A stretch of 64,000 nucleotides of DNA from Agrobacterium sp. a22-2 (GCF_012276985.1 NZ_JAAXMM010000001.1:248001-312000), one strand, 5' to 3'; shown: positions 26,376 through 35,688, numbered from the stretch's first letter. Translations and numbers: made by a program. Notes: generated by a model from the letters alone, not told the origin.

Positions 26376-27158
26376 ATGTCGCTGAACACTGCACAGATGC
26401 AGGAAGAACCGCGGGTGGTCTTGTCCGCCCGCGGTCTCTGCAAGAGCTTCGGGGCTTTCGCCGCCGTCAGCAATGTCGATCTGGATGTGCACCATGCGCG
26501 CGTCCATGCCTTGATCGGGCCGAACGGCGCCGGCAAGACCACGGTCTTCAACCTGCTGACCAAGTTTCTGGCGCCGACGAGTGGGACGATCAGTCTTCTC
26601 GGCACGGACATTACGCGGGTCGCTCCCGACAAGGTGGCGCGTCTGGGACTGGTCCGCTCCTTCCAGATCTCGGCCGTCTTCCCGCATCTGACGGTGCTCG
26701 ACAATGTGCGCGTCGCCCTGCAGCGACCCAACCATCTGGCCACGCAATTCTGGAAGCCGATGTCGGCGCTCGACCGGCTGAATGCCCGGGCCGACGAGTT
26801 GATTACCGCCGTCGGCCTCTCCAGGGAACGCAATGCGGTTGCCGCCGATCTTTCCTACGGCCGCAAGCGCGTGCTGGAGATCGCAACAACCCTGGCGCTT
26901 GAACCGAAAGTGCTGCTGCTCGACGAGCCGATGGCCGGCATGGGGCAGGAAGACGTCGGCATCGTTGCCGAGATCATCCGCAATGTCGCCAGGGAACGGG
27001 CCGTGCTGATGGTCGAACACAATCTGAAAGTCGTTGCCGATATCTGCCACCATGTCACGGTTCTGCAGCGCGGCGAGATCCTGGCCGAGGGCGATTATGC
27101 CAAGGTCAGCGAAGATCCCCGGGTGCGGACGGCCTATATGGGCAACGAGGAGCACTGA
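26376..27158 (+). CDS. LIV-type ABC transporter ATP-binding protein (LivG-like)
   Basis: One of two ATPases of the LIV-type importer. The start ATG at 26376 lies 7 bases after the binding-protein gene and gives 260 residues (MSLNTAQMQEEPRVVLSARGL). Walker A is GPNGAGKTT; the family region LVRSFQISAVFPHLTVLDNVRVALQ, the signature-like LSYGRKRVLEIATTLA and Walker B VLLLDEPMAGM follow. The long segment between Walker A and signature is typical of LivG rather than LivF. It is followed after one base by the LivF-like gene. Confidence 0.92.
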   Translation: MSLNTAQMQEEPRVVLSARGLCKSFGAFAAVSNVDLDVHHARVHALIGPNGAGKTTVFNLLTKFLAPTSGTISLLGTDITRVAPDKVARLGLVRSFQISAVFPHLTVLDNVRVALQRPNHLATQFWKPMSALDRLNARADELITAVGLSRERNAVAADLSYGRKRVLEIATTLALEPKVLLLDEPMAGMGQEDVGIVAEIIRNVARERAVLMVEHNLKVVADICHHVTVLQRGEILAEGDYAKVSEDPRVRTAYMGNEEH

Positions 27159-27159
27159 C

Positions 27160-27861
27160 ATGGGCACTCTGCTGCAAGTCAAGAATTTGAACGCCTGGTA
27201 CGGCGAAAGCCATGTTCTGCACGGTGTCGACATGACCGTCGAGGAAGGCGAGATGATCACCATTCTCGGCCGCAACGGCGTCGGCAAGACGACGACACTG
27301 CGCACGATCATGGGCATCCTGCGCGAACGCAAGGGCGAGATCCGCTTCGACGGCCGCGACATGATGTCTGTGCCTCTGCATCGCACTGCCCATGCCGGGA
27401 TCGGCTTCGTGCCCGAAGAGCGCGGCATCTTCTCGACGCTGACCGTCGAGGAGAACCTCATGCTGCCGCCGGTGGTCGCCAAGGGCGGCATGCCGCTCGA
27501 CGAGATCTATGAGCTGTTTCCCAATCTCCTGGAGCGTCGCTCCAGCCCCGGCACCAAGCTGTCGGGCGGCGAACAGCAGATGCTGGCCATGGCCCGTATC
27601 CTGCGCACCGGCGTCAGGCTGCTGATCCTCGACGAGCCGACCGAAGGTCTGGCGCCCGTCATCGTCCAGCGCATCGGCGAGGTGCTGAAGAAACTGAAAA
27701 CCCGCGGTATGACCGTGCTGCTGGTCGAGCAGAATTTCCGCTTTGCCAGCAAGGTCGCCGACCGGTTCTACCTGATGGATCACGGCCAGATGGTTGGCGA
27801 TTTCCCGGTGGCGGAATTGCCCGAACGCATGGGCATGCTCAACAAGGTTCTGGGGGTCTGA
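27160..27861 (+). CDS. LIV-type ABC transporter ATP-binding protein (LivF-like)
   Basis: Second ATPase, 233 residues from ATG 27160 (MGTLLQVKNLNAWYGESHVLHGVDM). It has Walker A GRNGVGKTT, the LivF-type motif GIGFVPEERGIFSTLTVEENL, signature LSGGEQQMLAMARIL and Walker B LLILDEPTEGLAPVI. Length and motifs are standard. The start is set by the family N-terminus and by its fit with the preceding stop codon (one base gap). It lies directly before the LivH-like permease gene. Confidence 0.92.
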   Translation: MGTLLQVKNLNAWYGESHVLHGVDMTVEEGEMITILGRNGVGKTTTLRTIMGILRERKGEIRFDGRDMMSVPLHRTAHAGIGFVPEERGIFSTLTVEENLMLPPVVAKGGMPLDEIYELFPNLLERRSSPGTKLSGGEQQMLAMARILRTGVRLLILDEPTEGLAPVIVQRIGEVLKKLKTRGMTVLLVEQNFRFASKVADRFYLMDHGQMVGDFPVAELPERMGMLNKVLGV

Positions 27862-27865
27862 CGAG

Positions 27866-28753
27866 ATGACGATGATTTTCGGAATACCCATGCAGGCCCT
27901 GTTCGGGCAATTGCTGATCGGACTGATCAACGGCTCCTTCTATGCCTTGCTCAGCCTTGGCCTTGCGGTCATTTTCGGCCTGCTGCGGGTCATCAATTTT
28001 GCCCATGGCGCGCAGTATATGCTTGGGGCTTTCGTTGCCCTGCTGCTCCTGCAATATCTCGGCATCAACTACTGGTTTGCGCTGATCCTGGCGCCGCTTC
28101 TGGTCGGCCTGTTCGGTGCTGCCATCGAGCGGACCATGCTCAGCCAGCTCTACAAGATCGATCCGCTATACGGACTGCTCTTCACCTTCGGCCTAGCGCT
28201 GACCATCGAGGGCACGTTCCGCTATCTCTACGGCGCCTCGGGCCAGCCCTATTCGGTCCCCTCAGCCCTGGCCGGTGGCGTCAATCTCGGTTTCATGTTC
28301 CTGCCGATCTATCGCGGCTGGGTCGTGGTAGTCTCGCTTTTGGCCTGTATCGCTACATGGTTGCTGATCGAAAAGACCAAGCTCGGCTCCTACCTGCGGG
28401 CGGCGACGGAAAATCCTGTCCTGGTGCAGGCCTTCGGCATCAATGTGCCGCTGCTGCTGACGCTGACCTACGCGCTCGGGGCCGGTCTCGCCGCCTTTGC
28501 CGGCGTGCTGGCGGCGCCGATCTACCAGGTGTCGCCGCTGATGGGCACCAATATCATCATCGTGGTCTTCGCGGTCGTGGTCGTCGGCGGCATGGGCTCG
28601 ATCCTCGGCGCCATCATCACCGGCTATATGCTGGGGGTGGCGGAGGGGCTGACCAAGGTCTTCTATCCCGAGGCATCCAATATCGTGGTCTTCGTGATCA
28701 TGGCCGTGGTCCTGCTGATCAGGCCGGCCGGTCTCTTCGGACGGGATGCGTAA
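27866..28753 (+). CDS. LIV-type ABC transporter permease (LivH-like)
   Basis: Membrane subunit of 295 residues with about eight hydrophobic segments. The family N-terminal segment LLIGLINGSFYALLSLGLAVIFGLLRVINFAHGAQYMLGAF is present, and the coupling-loop region contains TKLGSYLRAATENPVLVQAFGINV. The C-terminus VLLIRPAGLFGR is typical of LivH. The start ATG at 27866 lies 4 bases after the LivF-like stop. It overlaps the next permease gene by a few bases if that gene starts at its first ATG. Confidence 0.91.
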   Translation: MTMIFGIPMQALFGQLLIGLINGSFYALLSLGLAVIFGLLRVINFAHGAQYMLGAFVALLLLQYLGINYWFALILAPLLVGLFGAAIERTMLSQLYKIDPLYGLLFTFGLALTIEGTFRYLYGASGQPYSVPSALAGGVNLGFMFLPIYRGWVVVVSLLACIATWLLIEKTKLGSYLRAATENPVLVQAFGINVPLLLTLTYALGAGLAAFAGVLAAPIYQVSPLMGTNIIIVVFAVVVVGGMGSILGAIITGYMLGVAEGLTKVFYPEASNIVVFVIMAVVLLIRPAGLFGRDA

Positions 28754-29759
28754 CATGGCGGATATCACCGATATGACCAGTTCCAAGATCCAATCCTCGG
28801 GCCTCAGCCGCAAGGCTGCAGCGGTGCAGATCACCTTCCTGGCGGTCGGTCTCATTGCGCTGCTTCTCGCCCCGATCTTCCTCTATCCGATTTTCCTGAT
28901 GAAGCTCCTGTGCTTCGCGCTGTTTGCCTGCGCCTTCAACCTGCTGCTCGGCTATACCGGCCTGCTGTCGTTCGGCCATGCGACCTTCTTCGGTGGCGCG
29001 GCCTATTTCACCGCCCATGCCGCCAAGGAATGGGGCCTGACGCCGGAGCTGGCGATCCTGGTCGGCGTGCTGGGAGCCGCCGTGCTCGGCCTCATCATGG
29101 GTTTCTTCGCGATACGGCGGCAAGGCATCTATTTCGCGATGATCACGCTGGCGCTGTCGCAGATGTTCTTCTTCTTCTGCCTGCAGGCCGAGTTCACCAA
29201 AGGCGAGGATGGACTTCAGGGCGTGCCGCGCGGCCATCTGTTCGGCCTGATCGATCTCTCCGGGCCAACCAATATGTATTATTTCGTGCTAGCGGTCTTC
29301 GTCATCGGCCTGCTCATCATCTGGCGCTTCGTCAACTCGCCGTTCGGCATGATCCTGAAGTCGATCCGCGAAAATGAACAGCGGGCGATCTCACTCGGCT
29401 ATTCCGTGCAGTATTACAAGCTTGGCGCCTTCGTGATGTCTGCAGCGCTGACCGGTCTTGCCGGAGGGTTGAAGGCGCTGGTCTTCCAGTTCGCGACGCT
29501 GACCGACGTCACCTGGCAGATGTCCGGCGAAGTCATCCTGATGACGCTGCTCGGCGGCATCGGCACGCTGATCGGCCCGATTTTCGGCTCCGGCCTGGTG
29601 GTCGCCCTGCAGAACTACCTGGCGACCTCGGATTTCCCGGTGACCATCATCACGGGCGTTGTCTTCATGGTTTGCGTCCTGCTCTTCCGGCGGGGCCTGA
29701 TCGGCGAATTCTACGCATCCCGCCTTGGCCGGGCATTCGGCTTCGAACACCGCAAATAA
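28746..29759 (+). CDS. LIV-type ABC transporter permease (LivM-like)
   Basis: Second membrane subunit, 337 residues with about nine hydrophobic segments. Characteristic LivM sequence includes FACAFNLLLGYTGLLSFGHATFFGGAAYF, FAIRRQGIYFAMITLALSQMFFF and the coupling loop SPFGMILKSIRENEQRAISLGY. The first ATG (28746) overlaps the LivH-like stop by 8 bases; the in-frame ATG at 28755 is equally possible. It completes the transporter. A 107-base gap separates it from the dehydrogenase gene. Confidence 0.9.
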   Translation: MRNMADITDMTSSKIQSSGLSRKAAAVQITFLAVGLIALLLAPIFLYPIFLMKLLCFALFACAFNLLLGYTGLLSFGHATFFGGAAYFTAHAAKEWGLTPELAILVGVLGAAVLGLIMGFFAIRRQGIYFAMITLALSQMFFFFCLQAEFTKGEDGLQGVPRGHLFGLIDLSGPTNMYYFVLAVFVIGLLIIWRFVNSPFGMILKSIRENEQRAISLGYSVQYYKLGAFVMSAALTGLAGGLKALVFQFATLTDVTWQMSGEVILMTLLGGIGTLIGPIFGSGLVVALQNYLATSDFPVTIITGVVFMVCVLLFRRGLIGEFYASRLGRAFGFEHRK

Positions 29760-29866
29760 GGCATGGCGAGCCAGGCCCTGCCCGGCTCCGACCATGGGAT
29801 ACAGCAAAGAATGAGCAGGCCCGCTGTCGCGCGACAGGCGGCAAGGAAGACCTGCGGAGAATGGGC

Positions 29867-31462
29867 ATGGACCAGTTCGACTATATCATCATCGGGGCCG
29901 GCAGTGCCGGATGCGTGGTTGCCAACCGCCTCTCGGCCGACCGCAACAACCGCGTCCTGCTTCTGGAGGCCGGCGGCAGCGACAATTACCACTGGATCCA
30001 TATCCCGGTCGGCTATCTCTATTGCATCAACAATCCGCGCACCGACTGGTGTTTCATGACCGAGGCCGAGCCGGGGCTGAACGGCCGGGCGCTGAACTAT
30101 TCGCGCGGCAAGGTGCTGGGCGGCTGCTCGTCGATCAATGGCATGATCTATATGCGCGGCCAGGCGCGCGACTACGATCTCTGGCGGCAGATGGGCTGCG
30201 AGGGCTGGGGCTGGGACGATGTGCTGCCGATCTTCCGCAAGTCGGAGGATTTCTATCGCGGCGAAAGCGATCTGCACGGCGCCGGCGGTGAATGGCGGGT
30301 GGAAAAGGCGCGGGTACGCTGGGATGTGCTGGAGGCTTTCCAGAAGGCGGCCGGAGAGGCCGGCATTCCGGCGACCGAGGATTTCAACCGTGGCAACAAC
30401 GAAGGCGCCGGCTATTTCGACGTCAACCAGCGCTCCGGCATCCGGTGGAACACCGCGAAGGCCTTTTTGAAGCCGGCCCGCGGCCGCGCCAATCTTACGG
30501 TTCTGACCAAGGCACAGGTGCGCCGGCTGCTGGTCGAGGACGGCGAAGTGACGGGCGTCGAATATCAGCATGACGGCGTTGCAAAGCAGGCCCTGGCACG
30601 GCGTGAGACCGTTCTCTGTGCCGGGTCGATCGGCTCGCCGCATATTCTGGAACTCTCCGGCATCGGCCGCGGCGACATTCTGCGCGAAGCCGGCATCGAG
30701 ACTATCAAAGAGGTCAAGGGGGTCGGCGAGAACCTGCAGGACCACCTGCAACTGCGCATGGTCTACAAGGTGACCGGTGTGCCGACGCTGAACGAAAAGG
30801 CCAGTTCCTTCTTCGGCAAGGCGTCGATCGGCCTCGAATATGCGCTGAAGCGCTCCGGACCGATGTCGATGGCGCCGAGTCAACTCGGCATCTTTACCCG
30901 CTCCGGACCGGACAAGGAGACGCCGGATCTGCAGTATCACGTGCAGCCGGTGTCGCTCGACAAGTTTGGCGACCCTGTCCATGCCTTTCCGGCAATGACC
31001 GCCAGCGTCTGCAACCTGAGGCCCGAAAGCCGCGGCTCGGTGCATGTGAGAAGCCCGGATTTTGCCGCACAACCAAAAATCCGGCCGAATTATCTCTCCA
31101 CCCAGTCGGACCGCGACGTGGCCGTCAGGGCGATCCGGCTGACCCGGGAGATCGTTTCAAAACCCTCGTTCGCCCGCTTCAATCCGCAGGAATACAGGCC
31201 CGGTCCCGCGTTCGAAACGGATGCGGACCTGGAAAGGGCCGCCGGTGACATCGGCACGACGATCTTCCATCCCGCCGGCACGATGCGCATGGGCGGCGAT
31301 CCGGACAGCGTGGTCGATCCGCGGCTTCGAATGCGGGCGCTGAGGCGGCTGCGGATTGCCGATGCCTCGGTGATGCCGACCATCACCTCGGGCAATACCA
31401 ACTCGCCGACCATCATGATCGCCGAAAAAGCCGCCGAAATGATCCTCAGGGATAACCGATAG
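29867..31462 (+). CDS. GMC family oxidoreductase (FAD alcohol/choline dehydrogenase-like)
   Basis: FAD enzyme of the glucose-methanol-choline family, oxidising an alcohol to an aldehyde. From ATG 29867 (GGAGA six bases upstream) it has 531 residues. The FAD-binding motif is [20 protein letters not shown] with LLLEAGG, GMC signature 1 is in [19 protein letters not shown], and GMC signature 2 is [15 protein letters not shown]. The catalytic region is [12 protein letters not shown], with a C-terminal [20 protein letters not shown]. It is cytoplasmic or membrane-associated. Context with 3-hydroxyisobutyrate genes suggests a branched-chain alcohol, but choline-like substrates are possible. Confidence 0.9.
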   Translation: MDQFDYIIIGAGSAGCVVANRLSADRNNRVLLLEAGGSDNYHWIHIPVGYLYCINNPRTDWCFMTEAEPGLNGRALNYSRGKVLGGCSSINGMIYMRGQARDYDLWRQMGCEGWGWDDVLPIFRKSEDFYRGESDLHGAGGEWRVEKARVRWDVLEAFQKAAGEAGIPATEDFNRGNNEGAGYFDVNQRSGIRWNTAKAFLKPARGRANLTVLTKAQVRRLLVEDGEVTGVEYQHDGVAKQALARRETVLCAGSIGSPHILELSGIGRGDILREAGIETIKEVKGVGENLQDHLQLRMVYKVTGVPTLNEKASSFFGKASIGLEYALKRSGPMSMAPSQLGIFTRSGPDKETPDLQYHVQPVSLDKFGDPVHAFPAMTASVCNLRPESRGSVHVRSPDFAAQPKIRPNYLSTQSDRDVAVRAIRLTREIVSKPSFARFNPQEYRPGPAFETDADLERAAGDIGTTIFHPAGTMRMGGDPDSVVDPRLRMRALRRLRIADASVMPTITSGNTNSPTIMIAEKAAEMILRDNR

Positions 31463-31549
31463 AGCCAAGGGCCTGTCTGGCCGCCTATGCGCTGGACAGC
31501 CGCCGCCAACGGGTCCATTTCGGGAAAATGACCAATCGGCGGGAGAGAG

Positions 31550-32629
31550 ATGCACGACATGGAACACGACACCGACGAAATCCTCATCGAACGGCAAGGC
31601 AGCGCAGCGATCCTTCGCCTCAACCGGCCGAAGGCGCTGAACAGCGTTACCCTGCCCATGGTGCGGGTGATGAAACGAGCCATGGCGGATTTTATCGACG
31701 ACCCTGATGTGGCCTGCGTCATCCTGGCCGGTGCTGGCGAGCGCGGTCTTTGCGCTGGCGGCGATATCCGCAAGATCTATGATCAGGGCAAGGCCGGCGA
31801 TGCCGCGGTGACGCAGTTCTGGCGGGAGGAATTTCCGCTCAACTATACGATCTCCCACTATCCCAAGCCCTATGTGGCGCTGATGGACGGCATCACCATG
31901 GGCGGCGGCGTGGGCCTTGCCTCGCACGGCGCCGTCCGGATCGTCACCGAGCGCACCCGCCTTGCCATGCCCGAGACAGGCATCGGCTATTTTCCCGATG
32001 TCGGCACCACGTGGCTGCTGCCACGGGCGCCCGGCGAGGCCGGGACATGGATGGCGCTGACGGGCAACGAGATCAGCCCGGCGGATGCACTCTTTGCCGG
32101 CCTTGCCGATCATGCCGTGGCATCCGCCGATCTCAACGGGCTGGTGGCAGCGCTTGGCGCATTAAGAGCCGATGCCGACCTCGAGGCCGTCGAGGCGGTG
32201 GTCGGACGGTTCTCCCTCGCTCTTCCGGAGGGGTCTCTCAGCCAGAACCGGACCGTGATCGACCGGGCCTTCCGTTTCGATACGGTGGAGGAGATCCTGT
32301 CGGCGCTGGAGCACGAACCTGGCGATTTCGCTAAGGACAGCCGCGCCACCATGCTGAAGCGCTCGCCGACCAGCTTGAAGCTGGCGCTCCGACTGCTCCG
32401 GCTCGGCCGGGAGAGTTCAGGCCTTGTCGAATGCCTGGAGCGGGAGTTCGCCGCCGGCACGGAAGTGCTGCGCGGTCACGATTTCTACGAGGGCGTGCGC
32501 GCCGCGATCATCGACAAGGACCGCAATCCGCAATGGCAGCCGGCCAATCTCGGCGCCGTCTCCGACACTGACATCGCCCGCTATCTCGTTATCGGGCATC
32601 ACCCGCTTTTTCCCGATCACCGTTTATGA
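31550..32629 (+). CDS. 3-hydroxyisobutyryl-CoA hydrolase (crotonase superfamily)
   Basis: Releases 3-hydroxyisobutyrate from its CoA ester in valine catabolism. The 359 residues are longer than ordinary enoyl-CoA hydratases and match the hydrolase subfamily. The oxyanion-hole region is GAGERGLCAGGDIRKIYDQG and the second loop MDGITMGGGVGLASHG. The subfamily motif is AMPETGIGYFPDVGTTWLLPR, and the C-terminal half has QNRTVIDRAFRFDTVEEI and SPTSLKLALRLL. The ATG at 31550 follows GGGAGAGAG. The dehydrogenase for its product is encoded 13 bases downstream, which strongly supports the call. Confidence 0.9.
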   Translation: MHDMEHDTDEILIERQGSAAILRLNRPKALNSVTLPMVRVMKRAMADFIDDPDVACVILAGAGERGLCAGGDIRKIYDQGKAGDAAVTQFWREEFPLNYTISHYPKPYVALMDGITMGGGVGLASHGAVRIVTERTRLAMPETGIGYFPDVGTTWLLPRAPGEAGTWMALTGNEISPADALFAGLADHAVASADLNGLVAALGALRADADLEAVEAVVGRFSLALPEGSLSQNRTVIDRAFRFDTVEEILSALEHEPGDFAKDSRATMLKRSPTSLKLALRLLRLGRESSGLVECLEREFAAGTEVLRGHDFYEGVRAAIIDKDRNPQWQPANLGAVSDTDIARYLVIGHHPLFPDHRL

Positions 32630-32642
32630 AGGTATCCCAGAG

Positions 32643-33530
32643 ATGACACAGATCGCTTTTATCGGCCTTGGCAATATGGGCGGACCGATGGCCGCAAACC
32701 TCGTCAAGGCTGGCCATCAGGTGGCCGGTTTCGATCTGTCGGAAACCGTGTTGAAAGCGGCGGCCGAGGCCGGGGTCAAGCCATGCGGCACACTGTCCGA
32801 GGCCTTGCAGTCTGTGCAAGGCGTCATCACCATGCTGCCGAAGGGCGCCCATGTTCTGTCCGTCTGGCGTGATCTTGTTGCAGCCGTGCCGGCTGGTACC
32901 CTGCTGATCGATTGCTCGACGATCGATGTGGACAGTGCACGCAGTGCCCACAGGCTGGCCGAGGAGGCTGGTTGCCTGTCGCTTGATGCACCGGTTTCGG
33001 GCGGCACCGGTGGTGCGAGCGCCGGGACGCTGACCTTCATGGCCGGCGGCACCGAAGCCGCCTTCGCCGCGGCTGAACCTTTCCTCAACAGCATGGGCGC
33101 CAAGATCGTGCATTGCGGCAGCGCAGGCGCCGGACAGGCCGCCAAGATCTGCAACAACATGATCCTCGGCATCTCGATGATCGGCGTCTGCGAAGCCTTT
33201 GCGCTCGGGGAAAAGCTCGGGCTCTCCCATCAGGCACTGTTCGATGTCGCGTCCACCTCGTCCGGTCAGTGCTGGTCGATCAACACCTATTGCCCGGTGC
33301 CCGGTCCGGTGCCGACCTCGCCGGCCAACAACGGTTACAAACCCGGCTTTGCCGCCGCCCTGATGCTCAAGGATCTCATGCTGGCGCAGGAGGCGGCGCT
33401 GGCAAGCGGCGCATCCACCCCGCTTGGTGCAGAAGCCGCGCAACTCTACGGCCTGTTTGAGAAACAGGGCAATGCCGGCCGCGATTTTTCCGCCATCATC
33501 GAGATGCTGCGCGGCAAGTCCACCTCTTAA
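32643..33530 (+). CDS. mmsB: 3-hydroxyisobutyrate dehydrogenase
   Basis: Oxidises 3-hydroxyisobutyrate to methylmalonate semialdehyde with NAD. The 295 residues show the Rossmann start IAFIGLGNMGGPMAANLVKAGH. The substrate motif is DAPVSGGTGGASAGTLTFMAGG, and the catalytic lysine lies in GAGQAAKICNNMILG. The ending NPGFAAALMLKDL-type region appears as GYKPGFAAALMLKDLMLAQEAA. It is the last gene of the LIV-type/GMC operon. The next step, methylmalonate-semialdehyde dehydrogenase, is not in this window. Confidence 0.93.
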   Translation: MTQIAFIGLGNMGGPMAANLVKAGHQVAGFDLSETVLKAAAEAGVKPCGTLSEALQSVQGVITMLPKGAHVLSVWRDLVAAVPAGTLLIDCSTIDVDSARSAHRLAEEAGCLSLDAPVSGGTGGASAGTLTFMAGGTEAAFAAAEPFLNSMGAKIVHCGSAGAGQAAKICNNMILGISMIGVCEAFALGEKLGLSHQALFDVASTSSGQCWSINTYCPVPGPVPTSPANNGYKPGFAAALMLKDLMLAQEAALASGASTPLGAEAAQLYGLFEKQGNAGRDFSAIIEMLRGKSTS

Positions 33531-33601
33531 CACCAAATCTCGACGACGCCAGCAGGACCGAGAAGCCATCCTGTAGGTTCCTATCATCGAGATTTGGTAT
33601 A
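33531..33601. repeat. palindromic intergenic repeat, copy 1
   Basis: Perfect 12-bp outer arms ACCAAATCTCGA (33532-33543) and TCGAGATTTGGT (33587-33598) enclose about 43 bases with an inner CAGGA/TCCTG stem. A second, similar copy of the same arms and core (CGACGCC.GCAGGACCGA) lies at 50703-50775. It begins right after the mmsB stop and could also end its transcript. The type resembles rhizobial intergenic mosaic or BIME-like elements, without proof of identity. Confidence 0.8.
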
Positions 33602-33747
33602 AGGCCATTCAGCAGCCGCAAACGGCTTCTTTCGTCTCGCCTTTCCCCAGACTCCCCTGCCCTGCCCGCCCGGCCCATCTGACTGATCGGCCGGGCCGCC
33701 ATGTGTCTTTTGCAGCGCTACCATGTCCTGCAACCCGGGCAGTGGGA
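33602..33747. other. intergenic region between repeat and tetR promoter
   Basis: About 146 bases in which no gene, hairpin with U-tract or known site was recognised. Confidence 0.5.
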
Positions 33748-33812
33748 TTGACAAATGTCGCTTTCCGATTTACGACTAACGAAAATGATAATTCGTCAGT
33801 CGTAAATCGAAA
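33748..33812 (+). promoter_or_regulatory. tetR promoter with very long inverted repeat
   Basis: TTGACA (33748-33753) is followed after 17 bases by TACGAC (33771-33776). Arms of 21-22 bases (33762-33783 and 33792-33812) pair with only one mismatch and one extra base around the 8-base centre AATGATAA. The core arms CGATTTACGACT / AGTCGTAAATCG are perfect. The repeat ends 12 bases before the tetR ATG, so autorepression is likely. Confidence 0.75.
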
Positions 33813-33824
33813 GTGAACTGCCGT

Positions 33825-34439
33825 ATGATTGAACCCCTGGAAGCCGCCGCCGAATCCACTCGGCTGGACAATGTCCACCGCATCCTCGATGCGGCGGAAC
33901 GGCTGTTCCGTCACTACGGCTACGCGAAGACCAACGTTGCCGACATTGCCCGTGACCTCGGCATGTCGCCGGCCAACATCTATCGCTTCTTTTCGTCGAA
34001 GGCGGATATTCATCAGGCGATCGCCCAGCGCATGCTGGATGCCGGCCATGAGGCGGTACTGGCGATCGCCCGCCTGCCCCTGAGTGCGGAGGAGCGGCTG
34101 CGCCAATATGGCCTGCAGCTCCACCGCATGACGGTCGAGACCATGCTGGACGAAGAGAAGGTCCACGAGATGGTCGTCGTCGCGCTCGACCAGCAGTGGC
34201 CGGTCATCGAAGGTCATATTTCGCGGCTGGACGACGTGGTCGCGTCGATCATCCGTGACGGTATTGCTGCCGGCGAATTCGAGGAACAAGACCCCATCCG
34301 TGCGGCACGCTGCTTCGGCGCCTGCATGGTGACGCTTTGCCACCCGCAGATGGTGGCCCAATGCCTGCAGAAGCCAAACAGGGCGAATGCCGATGAACTC
34401 ATCGAGTTTGCCCTGAGATCCCTGAAGAAAAACAGATAG
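33825..34439 (+). CDS. TetR family transcriptional regulator
   Basis: A 204-residue repressor-type regulator. The N-terminal helix-turn-helix covers about residues 15-60, with ILDAAERLFRHYGYAKTNVADIARDLGMSPANIYRFFSSKADI. The ligand-binding helical domain follows and contains three cysteines near 165-185. The ATG at 33825 is preferred over the GTG at 33813, which abuts the inverted repeat; the ribosome-binding site is weak in either case. It lies directly upstream of the RND pump genes in the same direction and most likely represses them and itself through the repeat at 33762-33812. Confidence 0.9.
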   Translation: MIEPLEAAAESTRLDNVHRILDAAERLFRHYGYAKTNVADIARDLGMSPANIYRFFSSKADIHQAIAQRMLDAGHEAVLAIARLPLSAEERLRQYGLQLHRMTVETMLDEEKVHEMVVVALDQQWPVIEGHISRLDDVVASIIRDGIAAGEFEEQDPIRAARCFGACMVTLCHPQMVAQCLQKPNRANADELIEFALRSLKKNR

Positions 34440-34488
34440 TTCACGGCTCTCGCCGTTCCCGACCCATTCAGTATGCCAGGAGCGCATC

Positions 34489-35640
34489 ATGGTTACGTTG
34501 AGCAATAGCAGTGCCGGAAGATCCCTTTTTGCGGGCCTTGCCCTGGCCGTCATCGCCCTTGCGGCAACCGGCTGCAGCGAGGAGGTGGCCGAAGCGCCCG
34601 AAGTGATCCGCCCGGTCAAGGTCGTGGAGGTCACCGCCATGAGCCAGGGCCGCAAGCTGGAATATTCCGGCTCGGTCAAGGCACGCTACGAAGTGAACCT
34701 CGCCTTCCGCGTTGATGGCAAGATCATCGAGCGCGTGGTGGACATCGGCCAGCGGGTTCGGCCGGGGGATCTGCTCGCCCGCGTCGACGCCTCCGACTAT
34801 AATTTGAGCGTTCGCAGCGCCGAGGCAGCTCTGCAATCGGCAAACAGCCAGGTGGCGACGCTCAGGATCGCCAAATCCCGCGCCGAGCAATTGTTCGCCA
34901 AGAACGCCGCTTCGAAATCCGAACTGGAAGAGCGCACGCTCAGCTACGACCAGGCCGTCTCGACACAGCAGTCCGCAATATCGGCGCTGGAGCAGGCCAA
35001 GAACCAGGTCACCTATACGCAGCTGCGTTCCGACGTGACCGGCATCGTCACCGAAGTTGCCGGAGAGCCCGGCCAGGTGGTCGGCTCCGGCACGCCTGTG
35101 GTCAAGGTGGCGATCGATGGCGAGAAAGAAGTCCAGATCGCAGTTCCGGAAACCGATATCGCCCAGTTCCAGACCGGAATGCGCGTCAAGGCACGCTTCT
35201 GGTCAAACGATGCCCTGCTGCTCGACGGCACCGTGCGTGAGGTTGCCGGCAGCGCCGACCCGCAGTCGCGCACGTTTTCGGTCCGCGTCAGCCTTCCCGA
35301 CGACCCGCGCGTCCTGCTGGGCATGACGGCCACCATTAATGCCGTGACAGACGGCAGTGCCGACGGCTACGAGATTCCGCTCGCCGCTCTTTCCAAGGAG
35401 GGTGACGCGCCGACGGTCTGGGTGGTCGACAGGGCGGCAGGCACCGTGCATCCGCGTCCCGTCACGCTCGCCAGCTTCTCCGGAGACGGCGTGCTGGTCA
35501 CATCGGGGCTGCAGAAGGGCGACACGATCGTCACCGCCGGCACGCAGTTCATGAAGGCTGGCATGAAGGTTCGCGTCGCAGGTCCAGAAAGCCTGCGCAC
35601 GGCCAAGGCCGAAGGACCGGAACCGGTCGTCGTCCGCTAA
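34489..35640 (+). CDS. RND efflux periplasmic adaptor (membrane fusion lipoprotein)
   Basis: Adaptor joining an RND pump to an outer-membrane channel. The 383 residues begin with a lipoprotein signal, lipobox AATGC with C29. Barrel-sandwich halves are present (LAFRVDGKIIERVVDIGQRVRPGDLLARVD and TQLRSDVTGIVTEVAGEPGQVVGSGTPV), separated by a coiled-coil hairpin (about 105-165). Beta-barrel and membrane-proximal domains follow. It has a good Shine-Dalgarno (AGGAGC) and precedes the pump gene by 48 bases. No outer-membrane factor gene is adjacent, so the pump probably uses a TolC encoded elsewhere. Confidence 0.92.
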   Translation: MVTLSNSSAGRSLFAGLALAVIALAATGCSEEVAEAPEVIRPVKVVEVTAMSQGRKLEYSGSVKARYEVNLAFRVDGKIIERVVDIGQRVRPGDLLARVDASDYNLSVRSAEAALQSANSQVATLRIAKSRAEQLFAKNAASKSELEERTLSYDQAVSTQQSAISALEQAKNQVTYTQLRSDVTGIVTEVAGEPGQVVGSGTPVVKVAIDGEKEVQIAVPETDIAQFQTGMRVKARFWSNDALLLDGTVREVAGSADPQSRTFSVRVSLPDDPRVLLGMTATINAVTDGSADGYEIPLAALSKEGDAPTVWVVDRAAGTVHPRPVTLASFSGDGVLVTSGLQKGDTIVTAGTQFMKAGMKVRVAGPESLRTAKAEGPEPVVVR

Positions 35641-35688
35641 TTCCAAGATCCATTCGTCCAGAAAATCCCGACAGCGAAGGGGCTCACG

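Noticed and set aside
24986..26833. Minus-strand open frame of 615 codons
   Set aside because: Antisense to the LIV-type binding-protein gene and part of the ATPase gene; composition shows no protein family.
29711..31072. Minus-strand open frame of 453 codons
   Set aside because: Antisense to the GMC oxidoreductase, whose motifs are clear.
33531..33601. Palindromic repeat read only as a terminator
   Set aside because: It lacks a U-run and recurs at 50.7 kb between divergent genes, so a dispersed repeat is the better description.
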